Source of the DNA: Gonapodya sp. JEL0774
Taxonomy: Eukaryota > Monoblepharomycota > Monoblepharidomycetes > Monoblepharidales > Gonapodyaceae
Direction: 5' to 3'
DNA: 42,793 nt
Assembly: GCA_027604505.1 (NCBI GenBank)
Contig: JADIIX010000153.1
Location: 4,807-47,599 of the forward strand
The translations under genes and the position numbers were made by a program. The notes beneath the pieces are model-generated. The model was not told where the DNA came from. It made no database searches and saw nothing but the letters and a program-made list of their open reading frames with translations. Numbering within the stretch: position 1 is the first letter of the stretch; the number at the start of each line of letters is the position of its first letter. Positions 1 to 10,561 of this stretch are shown in pieces.

Positions 1-2
1 CA

Positions 3-27
3 TCCCCCCCCCCCCCCCCCCCCCCCC
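3..27. repeat. Poly-C run at window start
   Basis: An almost pure run of C followed by CACACAGG. It may be a natural low-complexity tract or an assembly-edge artefact; nothing else distinguishes it. Confidence 0.8.
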
Positions 28-757
28 ACACAGGTCAATGCTTGCAATGTCATCATCACTGACTGTCAAACCGCTGTGGTGTGACATCTCAATCCGCTCT
101 TGCCTGCCTGTACACCTGTCTGGTACTTCAACATCCAGGATCACCTTGTGATAAAGAAGCCAAAGCTGATGAGAGGCACACAAACCAAGTTGCCACAAAA
201 TGAATTGCAAGTTTGCAGGATTAATTTGAGCTTTCTTTTCCTCTCTACAGATTTTTGACAGAGAGGCCAGCCCAAGATGTGGAGAGAGGGCAGAATGGTT
301 TGGAATGAGTGGTGTTCTCATGTCCTCAGGGGTTCGTCAAGAAGACAAATGGAAGTGATTGGCAAAAAATCTCGCAGAGAGAGTGCAAAAGTGAACAAAA
401 AAACCCCAAAGAAAGCAAGTGACTCAGCCGTGCAGCACTTGCAAAATGTTGTGTCACTGTGACAGTTATGTGAGCCCAGCTTGTATTCCCAATGTATTCT
501 GTAGATTCCTTTTGAATATGTAGTACATGTAGCTATGTACTAGACTTTGCTTGACCCCCATATTGTCACAGATACTCAACGCTGGATCCAGATCTGGTGG
601 TTTGCGTTCGGGTTTGGTGCGAATGTGTGCAAAGGGGTGGGAAGGCACTATTAATCCTCTAGAATTTCTAAGCAAGTACACTGACTACTATGTCAAGATC
701 TTTTCCTATTGAAGATTATCTTTTCTTCCCTCCTCCCCCTGTTCTAAAGTTTTTTAA
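28..757. other. Region without a supported gene
   Basis: Several short reading frames occur on both strands but none resembles a known protein or links by clean splice sites to the neighbouring minus-strand gene, whose likely stop codon is at 758-760. It probably holds the 3' flank of that gene. I see no repeat or RNA gene here. Confidence 0.5.
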
Positions 758-3661
758 TCACACAGATTCTCCACCGCTTCGCTGCAGTTTCTGTTTCTCT
801 GTCTTAGACATATCTGAGGTTCTGGTTCCTGTAACAAGAATTTTATTTTCTGTGAATAGATGTCACCATCAAAGTGAAAATGAAAAGGTGAGAACGAGGA
901 GGGACCCTGGCATATCCTATTACAGGAACTCACTCTGAATTGCATCAGCAAATATTGTGAGCATCTGGAAGAATATCACTTGCACTTTGGCGATCTCTGA
1001 TATAACAGATTGCGGTCCTTGGACTCCACGGTTCTTGACAAAACTGAAATCAAATTTGATTGCTTCCAGAGTGCATTTCACATGTTTGATTCAATAATTT
1101 GCAGTCATACAATGGAATTGAGGTTGAGATACTGCTCACCTTTTTCCATTCCAGAGAGAATTGCGTGTAGAGGCTTTGCAATAAAGTACTCTACGAAAAC
1201 AACTGATATGCAAGACATCCCAACAAATATAGCAACAGCTACATTGAGGGGTGCAAGAATGAGTGCAAGCTCACACCATGTAAAAATGTTTGTTCTACTG
1301 TCACATACCAACAATAATGTTGTTTCTCTGTGCCACCCACAATCTGTCTTGTAGGCTTGCTTGTAATATCAGTGAGTCTCCAAGGTAATCTGTAGCTGGG
1401 GCTCCTGAAACAATAATCCACTTCTGATTTGCAAATGTGTAGGACGTCAGTTGAAACAAGTAGTTGTTGAATGAAAATTGGGCATCAGCAAAGTTACTGT
1501 AGAGGTTTCCACTGGTGTAATTATAAATTACTGCAGCAGAAATGTTGAGTAACGGGTACATGGTAGAATTATAATCCCAGATTGTATTAATTGCGTAGGA
1601 AGTTGTTCCAGGAACTAGGTGGCTCAGCGCCTGTGGTGTCATAGACAGTAAGAGAGGAGTCAACTGTCCAGACTTGTGTCATCAGTTTCGTGCTTCAATT
1701 ACCGATTGATCAGTGCCCAATCCTGACATGGCTAGAACTTGTGCATCTGGAGTCATTATATAATAAAGTGTGTTTGGTGTCGCCGAACTAAGAAGGCTGT
1801 CCAACACTGTTCCAAAATTGTATGTGGCAAAATTTATGGGACCAACAGACAGGAAGGTGCCATTTGCGTCCCACATCGACCTATATAACTTGATTTTCAT
1901 GAAAATTCATTTTGGCTCTGAATGATTTAAGGGATACTGACCACGACAAGCATTGCAGAAGGCGTGGTGCGACTCCTGGTCGAGACCCTCCTTGATACAA
2001 TGGGCAGATCTTTGGAACTCCAAGTGGCAGTCTATCCACATAAAAGGGCCTTGTCCAACCCTTGTAGCCAGCCTTGATGTTTTGATCGATTGTATAAAAC
2101 GCAGTTTACTCGAGTTGCTTTCAATTATCGGTACTAGACTCACAGCGCTTGCAGTGACCACTGTAGATGCCTTCTGCGTAGTATCATTCAACAAATAATT
2201 GATCTGAGCAGTGTTCGTGCTCTTTACTGGGCAGTAGTTGTTGCACGATTTGTTTGTCGCATAGTAGTTGATCATCCAGTACTGATAGTTGGGATCAAAA
2301 TCTGATTTTCCAAGCAGGTGATAGATGAATTTGTCAGAGCACAAATACTTCAAGAGAAACAAACTGTGGCAACAACTTGGACAATAATGGGAAACCTACA
2401 AGATCCGTTGAAGACACTCGCTAAAGAGAAAGAGACCCATTACATGAAATCACGAGACCAATTGGTGTACTGATATCACTAATTGTGTGGTCGCCCTTGG
2501 TACTTACTTAAGTTGGCGTTAACACCGTTCCTGATCGGAACAACACCGATGGACTCAAGAGTGGAGTTCATCCAGTACATGAAAGAATCCACACTGACGT
2601 CTATAGATGCCACCGTAGAACGCATGAAAGGGATCATTGTGCTAGTAGAGGGAGCACACAAAGGTTCATTCCGAGCTTGAAAGAATGGATGGACCGATTC
2701 TCACTCGTAATCAGTGGGGCTGACAACGCCTCTGTAAACAGCATCAGCAGTGATGTTCCCAAGAAGATATACCTGAAATAGCAAGAGAAATAACGTCATT
2801 TGGGTAGGTAACGCATGCGCGGGGCAGTCTGAAGCGTTACCTTTTTCAAATATGCATCTAACGTTGGACAGTGATTCAAAGGGAGTGATAAAGATTAATT
2901 AGGACAATAGATATATGGGTGCGAATTGCATGCATTGACATAATCCTCACCCATTTGGTTTCGGATGGTCGTGCTTGCATCCTTTTGCCTTTGCGTAGCT
3001 AATGCCAATATGCTCGAAGTACCTATGTGACGGTAAATGAGTTAGACACGTCGATGACGACAATCATGCATACTGCCTACCTTGAGAAATTGCATCCGCA
3101 TTGGACTTCTGAGAGGATGTGTAGTCAAGTCCAATTAGAGAAGCACCCAGCAGCGCAATACTTAAGGAATGGTAGCGAATTTAACGATCAATCTGAAGAG
3201 ATATAGCTTGACGGACGTACTTGAGGACAATCATGAGTACGATTGCATTCCTGAGCTTGAGAATAGACCCCTTGAAGTTTGTTCTTGGCACAGGGAGCCG
3301 TCAAATCCAACAAAGATGAGTTTGGGCAGGAGTTGACGAATATCGCAATCCCTCTCACTTGTTCTCCGACGGTGATGGATTGTTTGACATTAGAGCTGCA
3401 AGTTTGATGAGACACAAGGACCACGACAAGTGTCAGGTTTGGCGGATCGGTGTCAAGAGTCAGGCAGCCAGTGCGAAGTCCCCGCTTGCGTAGATGCCCT
3501 TGGAAGCAAATTCTTGTCTCCACACGCAGATGGCTCGAATCAACCATGCCGGAGTGCCCCGATCCGACGCCGGGAGTGACATGGCAGAACGAGCCACTGC
3601 TGTGGTGAACTGGGGCCTGCCCCAAACCCTCAAATTGGTAGATTCCAATCCCACACTCCAT
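758..3661 (-). CDS. Membrane sensor with large ectodomain and cyclase/kinase-type linker, no catalytic domain seen
   Basis: Multi-exon minus-strand gene. Exons whose phases close: 1938-2281 (5' edge uncertain), 1703-1880, 1309-1672, 1140-1238, 934-1062 and 758-828. Upstream, 2951-3022, 3081-3160 and a piece at 2508-2675 are probable, and the start near 3661 is doubtful. The ectodomain has many N-x-S/T sites and cysteines, with segments such as NQKWIIVSGAP and YYIMTPDAQVLAMSG, as in extracytoplasmic Cache-like sensors. Exon 1140-1238 encodes a transmembrane helix (IFVGMSCISVVFVEYFIA) followed by KPLHAILSGMEK. The next exon gives IKFDFSFV and then ISEIAKVQVIFFQML, a juxtamembrane pattern I associate with receptor-type cyclases and histidine kinases of chytrids. 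The frame then stops (TGA 758-760) after a short tail, so no cyclase or kinase domain is visible. Family assignment is inference; exon detection is good. Confidence 0.5.
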
Positions 3662-5570
3662 TTTCTCAAAGGTCAGACTTGGTCAAGTTTCCACACCGTT
3701 CCCAGGCTCAGTCTCAGTCTCAGTCAAAGACGAACGCCCGCCCCATTCTCAATTGCCGGATTCTTGTGCCGTTGAACACGGTCGACGAAGTGTCAATGCA
3801 GGGTGAGTCGTATGCTTCGTTCCCATTTTTCATAGCGCTTGGACCCAACATCGCCGATTTAGTCGAACAAACATCTCTCGAGTGCGAAGAAAACATCTCC
3901 TTCACCTTCCGATGACTCTCGCCCGTTCGAACTCAAACACCCGGAAACGCAGATTCAAGGACCATGATTGAAGGCGACGATTGGTGCAATGGAGAGGGCT
4001 GGGTGTTGCTGGAGAGAAGGAATGTTGTTTTATATGTTTCATGGCAGTTGGGCTGGTGAGTCAAGCTGGGAGCGGGGATGTTCATCAGTTTTGCGGCGCC
4101 GGGTTCGAACGGGGGTGGGGTTGGACAGGCTACAAAACGCTCGTCTCAAAACAGCCGGATTTGCTGTCATCGGGAGGGTACGATGTGTATGGATTTACCA
4201 TCCGCACCTTAGCGGAGGGTCCTCCTCCGCGCCGAGCGATACTGTCGTGTCGCAGCATGCGGATGCTCAAGCAAGTATCGTTTTCGTCGGAGCCAGCATC
4301 AGTGTTGGTGCAGGCAGAACGACAGGCGCCCGGTGGAGGACGTATTGGTATTGAAAGCTCGTGTCAGCGATTTTTACATATACACACTGAAGGATCGAGG
4401 TCAAGGACAAGGGATGGAGGACAGGGACAGTAGACAACAAGGGATACTCATGCTATAGTGGGTGAGCACGGAAACGAACCTTCAAGATTCAGTGTCGGCA
4501 CGCACGGCACGCGGCGAAAGGAATGCGCTCTGGGATTGAGGTAAGTGCTTTCCTCACTTATTCGGCGATGTAATTTTTCTTCACCGCCTCAAACTCCCTC
4601 CCCACCTGCTGCAGCTTCGCCTCGACTCTCTACTCTCTCCTCCTCCACTCCTGAAATGTTTTATCCCCACCGCCAACCTCCCCGCTCCCACTACATGAAC
4701 CCGTGCACCTCCTTCTCGCGGAAGTCAGCCCTTGCTTCGGGCGGCATGGTACTGTAGGCAATTCTGAACCCCCTCTTCGAAATACTCCCACTCCCGTCTC
4801 TTACGCACCGGATCTTGGATAGTGTCAACATGGATCGTCCGTGAGGTGAAGTTTTTGACACGATTGATTTGAGCCACTTCGCAACAACGCAGCTGTCACC
4901 TTCCCCTTTCCGATCCTCGTGAACACATTTCTTTTTACCGTGTCTTCCCCGATCGGCGTCTCGACCGACCGTCCGTTCCATTCGCGAAGGACCATTTTTG
5001 GAGCCATTTATGTCGAGGTGGACGGTCGTGGGAGATGACTTTGGACGGATCAAGCACTTGCCAGTGTGTTGAGCCCGTGATGAAAGAAGTGCGTACGAAC
5101 GAGCCGAAAGAAAGAACCGAAGGAAAACAAAAAAAATCTAAGAGAAAGAAAAACAAAAAGAAATAGACGGACGAAGACAGCGTCATCCTCTGTCGTTGGA
5201 GCAGCGACCTGTTCCACTGGCGAACTTGTCAGATGAGCACGGTTGTGAGCCCACGAACAACATGGATGCGGCCACTCCTCACCCCTGTCGCCCGATTTCC
5301 TCCCTTTCACAGCACTTGCCAACCTGTACAATTGTTCCCCTCACATTCATGTCCAAGAATGTGAGGCAAGGGGCACGACGGGGAAGCGAATTCCAGCGGA
5401 AAAGTTCAATTCGTTGGTGTGGGCACACCCCGTGTCACCTCAACTTTCACATGTGATATCTGCATGCACAAGGCACACCACAGATCACATTTCAGTTGAA
5501 ACTACAAACGACGCACAACGTCACACATATCCCTCAGTCCCGCGGCGCCCCCGCTGTTGGAAAATCAGAG
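3662..5570. other. Intergenic region, no gene recognised
   Basis: Mixed-composition DNA between the sensor gene and the RRP45 gene. Open frames exist on both strands (for example plus 3679-3915 and 3981-4433, minus 5050-5331) but they overlap each other, have poor composition and match nothing I recognise. An A-rich stretch lies at 5100-5165. The 5' exon or promoter of the sensor gene may reach into the left end. Confidence 0.4.
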
Positions 5571-5574
5571 ATAG

Positions 5575-5618
5575 ACACACACACACACACACACAAGATA
5601 TATATATATATATATATA
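5575..5618. repeat. Compound microsatellite (AC)n then (TA)n
   Basis: About ten AC units (5575-5595) are followed after a short spacer by about ten TA units (5599-5618). Further CA/CATA-rich tracts occur at 6030-6100 and a CAGA run near 5810. Confidence 0.9.
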
Positions 5619-7209
5619 ATAAAAGTAAAAAAATCGCGCAAAACTCGCACGGCACGGTACGGTAAGGTACGTGCCATGTGTGTCCATAATGAGAACCGCG
5701 GTGATTGTGATCGTCGTGGTCGTGTACAACTGGGCTGGCGCGGGGACCGGGGAACCGGGGTGGGCAGGCAGGGGGCCTGGGCCGGGTGCGGGCCGTGACG
5801 TGCACACAGACAGACAGACAAGACTCCACACGACACGTCCGTGCGACCACCACCACACCACCACATCCCACGGCCCCACCACGAGACGCTCCACGCTGTT
5901 TGGTAGCCCCGGACGAGGGGCACCGGACCCGAGGGGCGTGCGGCGGGGCGGCGGGGCGGGGTGCGGACGGACGGGGCAGAATAGAGAGATCAGGGTGGGC
6001 AACGTGCCCCACGGAACGGGTGCGATGACTCTCTGTACACACACACACATGCACGTATATTGAACCCCACTTCCCCCTCCTTACATACATACACACACAG
6101 TCTATGGGGCTGTTGGGCGGGTCGTCATCGGTGTGTCCCGAGTCCAGGTGTCCAGGTGTCGAAAGGTGTCCAAAAACTCCCGTCCCGGCTCCCCTGTGTC
6201 ACGCATGACACGGCAGGATACAACGGGTCCAGTCAGGGTGGGTTGGACAGGTCGAGACACACACACCCGTCACCGCCACTGGCCACTGGCCACTTGGGCC
6301 ATCCCCGTCGCGTCACCCCCACACACTGCATCCACCAACCGCAGGTCACGCTCACACACTGCATCCAACCGCAGGTCACCCTCACACACACTGCATCCAA
6401 CCGCAGGTCACCCTCACACACACTGCATCCACCCACCCTCACACACCACGCCCACCACCAACCCCACCACGGTTGGTCCACTCCTCACTCCTGGATGTAT
6501 TTGCCGCGGATGTCTTTCCATTGTCGCTGGGGAGGAAGGGAGGGAGGGGAAGGGAGAGTTTGCACACGGTACCTCAGGACCACGAGAGAGGGGAGGGCAA
6601 CTCAACTCACGCCGGCGTTGACCCTGTCCCATACAATGTTTGCGCCTTCGTCAAAAGCGATTTCGAGAGCGAATGCGCTTACGAAGATTGAGGCGAAGAA
6701 GGTGGCTGGGAGGGAGGGAGGGGAGGAGAGATGAGGGGATTGAGGGAGGAGAGGAGAGGGAGGGAGGGAGAGAGGGGTGTGAGAGAGGGGAAGAGAGAGG
6801 AGAGCGCGGGGAGTTGGGAACGGGGATACAGACTGTTTCTCCTGAAGACAGCGTTGTAGAGGGAGTCTGTTGTAGGTGGGGAGAAGGGGAGGGAGGGGGA
6901 GCGGTGGAGTGTGAGAAGAGGAGGGGAGTGCTAGTGGGGAAAGAGAGAGAGCGACATCACGCACGGTAGAATGACATGATGGGGGGCGGGTGATGATTGG
7001 TGCGATGTGAGTGAACAAATGTTGTGCGGGTGAGGGTGAGCACAGCGTGCAGAAAACAGGGGGGTGCTGAGGTCGCTGTGGTCAGGCTGTGCTGTGGTCG
7101 CACTGACTTTCCCGATCCCTCTCACTCCCTCCCCATCACACCCTCCTTCCCCTCCCTCCCCTCCCGGCATCCCCCCCTTGTCCCCCCCTCATCCCTCCCC
7201 CCTCCCCCG
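5619..7209. other. GC-rich low-complexity intergenic region
   Basis: Dominated by C/A-rich blocks (5800-6480), then by long purine tracts built from GGGA and GAGA (about 6520-6970), then by pyrimidine-rich DNA (7110-7209) just before the RRP45 start codon. Long open frames on both strands here follow the skewed composition and are not supported as genes. The pyrimidine tract may belong to the RRP45 promoter or 5' leader. Confidence 0.5.
6326..6440. repeat. Tandem repeat, ~32-bp unit, about 3.5 copies
   Basis: Units begin CTGCATCCA and contain CCGCAGGTCAC then CTCACACA. Unit starts are at about 6326, 6359, 6391 and 6423; the last unit is truncated. The first unit has one extra base and one substitution. 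Confidence 0.85.
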
Positions 7210-9985
7210 ATGCGCGAGACTGCGCCCTCCACGGCAGAGAAATCCTTTGTCGTCAACGCACTCAAGTCCGGTCTCAGACTCGACTTTCGCGGCCCCCACG
7301 ATCTCAGACTTCTCTCAATCTCCCTCGGCCCTCATCTCGGTCACGCTGACGTCAGACTCGGGAACACTCGCGTCATCGCTCACGTCAATGCTGACGTCAC
7401 TCGTCCCTCACAATCCGACCCAAACGAAGGCTTCCTCCGTTTCTCCACCGAATGCTCCCCCATGGCTGATCAGAAATTCCATCCCTCCTCTCCCACCTCT
7501 GACGACCAGATCCTCATTTCTCACTTGCTCGAATCAACCTTCCGCAGATCCCGCGCAATCGACACCGAGGGCCTCTGCATCGTCTCGGGCGAAAAAGTCT
7601 GGGCCATCTCAGTCGACATCCGCCTCATCGACTTTGATGGAAACGCGGTCGACGCAGCCAGTATCGCTGCCGCAGCTGCTCTCCTCCATTTCAGAAGACC
7701 CGACGTCACCGTCGTCGGGGAAGAAGTCACCATTGTGAGTATTAGTATGGCCATCGCGCGGAGTGAGCAAGGCGAACCGGAGCGAGGGCCTGAGGGCCTA
7801 TCCCGGCCCAAGGGAGCGATGGTCCCGACCCAAGGGAGGAGGGAGTCCGCCGGAGGCGATTGATTTGGCCGGAGGCCAGTACGAGTCGACGGCGAGCGCC
7901 TGTCCCGACCAAAGGGAGTGGGTTCGTGGGCTCGTGCCCATGGCGCTGGTTCCAGACGCGGTGGAGGCCCGTTCCCGGCGTGCACCTCGCACTACGCACC
8001 ACGCACCACGTGCCACGAGGGCCGTTCGCTCGGGGACTCGGGATGCTCTGTGCCCGTGCCGGTCGCGGTCGCTGGTTCGCCGGGTTGACCGTCCTGTGTG
8101 CCCACCGGTGAATTGGGGCGGTTCGTCCCCGGGATGGGACGGGACGGGACGGGGACGGGGTCGTGGTCGCGGGTCGCGCGGCCACACGGGTCATGCCGCA
8201 GACGCGACCGGACGCGGTGGACATGCATGTGTACCTGTGGAACGGTACCGTGTGGGCCCCGCGGGGTGGAACACGGTCGGTGACCCCGCTCAACCTCACC
8301 CGACCTGGCCGCCGGCCGCCGTGGTCCACGGAGGGGGCGGCACCACCGTGGTGGCGGTGGCGGTGGAAAGCGGGAGGGGTGCGGGCAGGTCTACTACACG
8401 ACCCACCCCTCCTTGCGCGTTCGTTGCCCGTTCCGCCTCCCCCCCTCCTCACACCCGTCCTCTTCCCTCTTCCCTCCTTCCCTCCTTCCCTCATTCCCCC
8501 GCCAACCCACACCAAAAAAAAGCACTCTCTCGAAGACCGCAATCCGGTCCCCCTCAGCGTCCACCACGTGCCCATATGTGTGTCGTTTGCGTTTTTTGAG
8601 GAGGGGTGAGTCACGAGGGGGGGGGGGGGAAGGCGTGCGAGGTGGGGTTGCGGGTGGTGGGAGGGGGGGCGCAATGGGAGGAGTAACGGAGAAATCAGCG
8701 GTAGTGCGGAGACCGGTGCAGGTGCAGGAGAGGAGAACGCGGGAGCGCCCGTGCATGCATGGTTTCATTCCCGGCCATCCGGCATCGTGGGGTATGGGTG
8801 TGTGGTGTATGCGCAGACCCACCCCGTGGACCCGTTGGGGCGCGGGGTGCTCCCCACCTTTCCCCTTCCCGTTTTTCCCGGTGCCCCCGTTGCCCTGTCC
8901 TGTGCCCTGTGCCCTGTGCCCTGTGCGTGTACGTGTACGTGCGCAGTGTCTGGTGTGGTGTGGTGTGGTACAGGAGGACAGGAGGACAGATGGCTCACCC
9001 GGCGATGGAACCACTCGACACGGTACCGGACCGTACCGCCGCACACATTCCAACTCGCGCAACCCGCCTATCGCTGACCCACGCTCCCTTTCCCCACCTC
9101 CCCCCGCCCACCCACCGCCGGCCCCCGCTCCCGCCCCTCCGCCCCCCCCCTTGGGCAGCACCCTCCTGTGCTTGGACCCGACCTCGCTCGAAGAATCCAC
9201 ACAGACGGCATCCCTGACCGTCTCGCTGACCTCCCACCGGGAAATCTGCGCGATCCACAAATCGGGTGGCGTGGATCTGGCACCCGAAACGGTGCTGCGG
9301 TGCGCGCAGGTGGCGGCAAAGAGGGCCGCGGAGGTGGACGAGGTGGTCAGGAGGGCTGTGAGGGAAGACGAGGCGGGGAGGTGGGTACGGGTGAGGGGCC
9401 GGGGCAGGGAAGGGGGAGTTAAGGGGCAAACACGGCGGAGGGGATTGGGGGGGGATGTGGTGGTGATCTTACCGTGTTGTAGTTCCATCTTGGCTATTCT
9501 CTCGATCGTTTTCGGTGGCAATTGTTTGTCTCTGTTGGTTGCGTTTCCCTTGTGGGAGGCGAAACCGGTCCGCACCCCCATAACAACGGGGTGGGACCCG
9601 CACTCCTCCCCCTCCTACGACCGAATCACGGAGTCACGGAGCCACGGAGCCACGGAGCCACGGAGCCACGGAGCCACGGAGCCACGGAGCCACGGAGCCA
9701 CGGAGCCACGGAGCCACCATCCGTAGGCGGGTGCCGGGGTGGCGTGGTGGCGGGGGGATGGGTGGCAGGATGGCGGGTCGCACCAGCTCCAAGAGCAAGT
9801 CGGAAGAAACCCCCACGCTTGCACGCACGCGACACCACCCCATATCACCCCCTGTCAAGGTTCTCAACCCGTGCTCCCCGCCTCACCTCACTCGTTCATT
9901 CACTTCCTCCCCACCACCCACTGCCAGATCCGCCAACAACTCCTCCTTCCACAGCCGAACCCGCGGCGACCGGCCCACCGTATGA
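7210..9985 (+). CDS. RRP45: Exosome complex subunit RRP45 (EXOSC9), RNase PH-like
   Basis: One of the six RNase PH-type ring subunits of the RNA exosome, which threads RNA in 3'-5' decay and rRNA processing in nucleus and cytoplasm; in eukaryotes this subunit is catalytically inactive. Exons 7210-7734, 8523-8605, 9159-9380 and probably 9928-9985; joined phases close to give 295 residues, near the yeast length. Family landmarks in order: start MRETAPS, FRGPHDLR, LGNTRVIAHVNADVTRP, NEGFLRFSTECSPMA, DTEGLCIVSGEKVW, then DRNPVPLSVHHVPICVSFAF in exon 2, and LCLDPTSLEE, HREICAIHKSGGV and VLRCAQVA in exon 3. The exon 2 to 3 join restores EEGTLLCLDP, as expected for the family. The introns (788, 553 and 547 bases) are far longer than others in the window and are GC-rich and repetitive. 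The last exon is the least certain; it rests only on phase and a consensus acceptor. Confidence 0.9.
9623..9718. repeat. Perfect 8-bp tandem repeat (GAGCCACG), about 12 copies
   Basis: Units run head to tail from 9623; the first two units (GAATCACG, GAGTCACG) and the last (GAGCCACC) are degenerate. The array lies inside the inferred third intron of RRP45. Because 8 is not a multiple of 3, every frame reads an 8-residue repeat, which creates artificial long open frames on both strands. Confidence 0.95.
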
Positions 9986-10561
9986 CGTCACGGACCCGGA
10001 CCCGCGTAATCACGACCCCCGGGGCCTCCGCTCCCCTGGCCACGGATCCTGTGTATCTGTATTGGAGAATACGGGGTGGGGTACGTGTGGGGCGCGGTGG
10101 GTGGGTGGTGTGTGGTGGGGCTCGAAAGGGTTCTCAGTGGCGCGCGGGGGACGGTGTGGGGGGAGAGAGGACGGGGAGCACGGGTCACACGGATGCCGGG
10201 AACCTCACGTACTGTACATAGCACTCTGAAGAAAATCCACGTTGGGAAAGTTCGTTTGGCACAATGTATACGGGAGTTCCCCCGACGGGGTCGAACAGTC
10301 GTTTTTGACGGACGAATCGGCGGTCAGTCCGCCTCCGCATTCCTTCCGTCCATCATGCCCAGCCCATCCATACCTTGACCATCCATACCTTGACACCTTT
10401 TACCCCCTTCTACCATAGAGTGCGAAACCGAAAATATATTTAATTGTACACACGATACTCCCCCGCCCCGTCACATCCTTAAACCCAGCGAAATTCTGGT
10501 CCCCTCCCTCCCCACCAACTCCACCCGTCCCGCCTTCCCGTTCTCCCACCGTCGCCGCGTC
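9986..10561. other. Convergent intergenic region, RRP45 and SSR2 3' ends
   Basis: GC-rich up to about 10200, then more balanced. It lies between the plus-strand RRP45 stop (9985) and the minus-strand SSR2 stop (10562). A direct repeat of CCATCCATACCTTGAC occurs near 10364-10393. AT-rich stretches around 10425-10450 are suitable for 3' processing. No additional gene is supported. Confidence 0.5.

Noticed and set aside
3494-4433. Plus-strand frames (93-150 codons) after the sensor gene
   Set aside because: Partly antisense to the sensor gene's possible 5' exon, mutually overlapping, and without recognisable domains or consistent splice joins.
6326-6440. Regularly spaced repeat, considered as a CRISPR-like array
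   Set aside because: Units are directly adjacent with no unique spacers, and the genome is eukaryotic.
5521-6734. Overlapping open frames of 130-224 codons on both strands
   Set aside because: They overlap in several frames and track the microsatellites and C-rich repeats; no splice structure or family motif.
7742-9581. Long minus-strand open frames (310 and 395 codons) opposite RRP45
   Set aside because: They are antisense shadows caused by high GC and lack of AT-rich stops; composition is Pro/Arg/Gly-rich with no known motif.
8413-9726. 437-codon plus-strand open frame ending in 8-residue repeats
   Set aside because: It contains RRP45 exon 3 in its middle, but the flanks are intronic GC-rich DNA and a tandem array; the splice sites at 9158/9159 and 9380/9381 explain it better.
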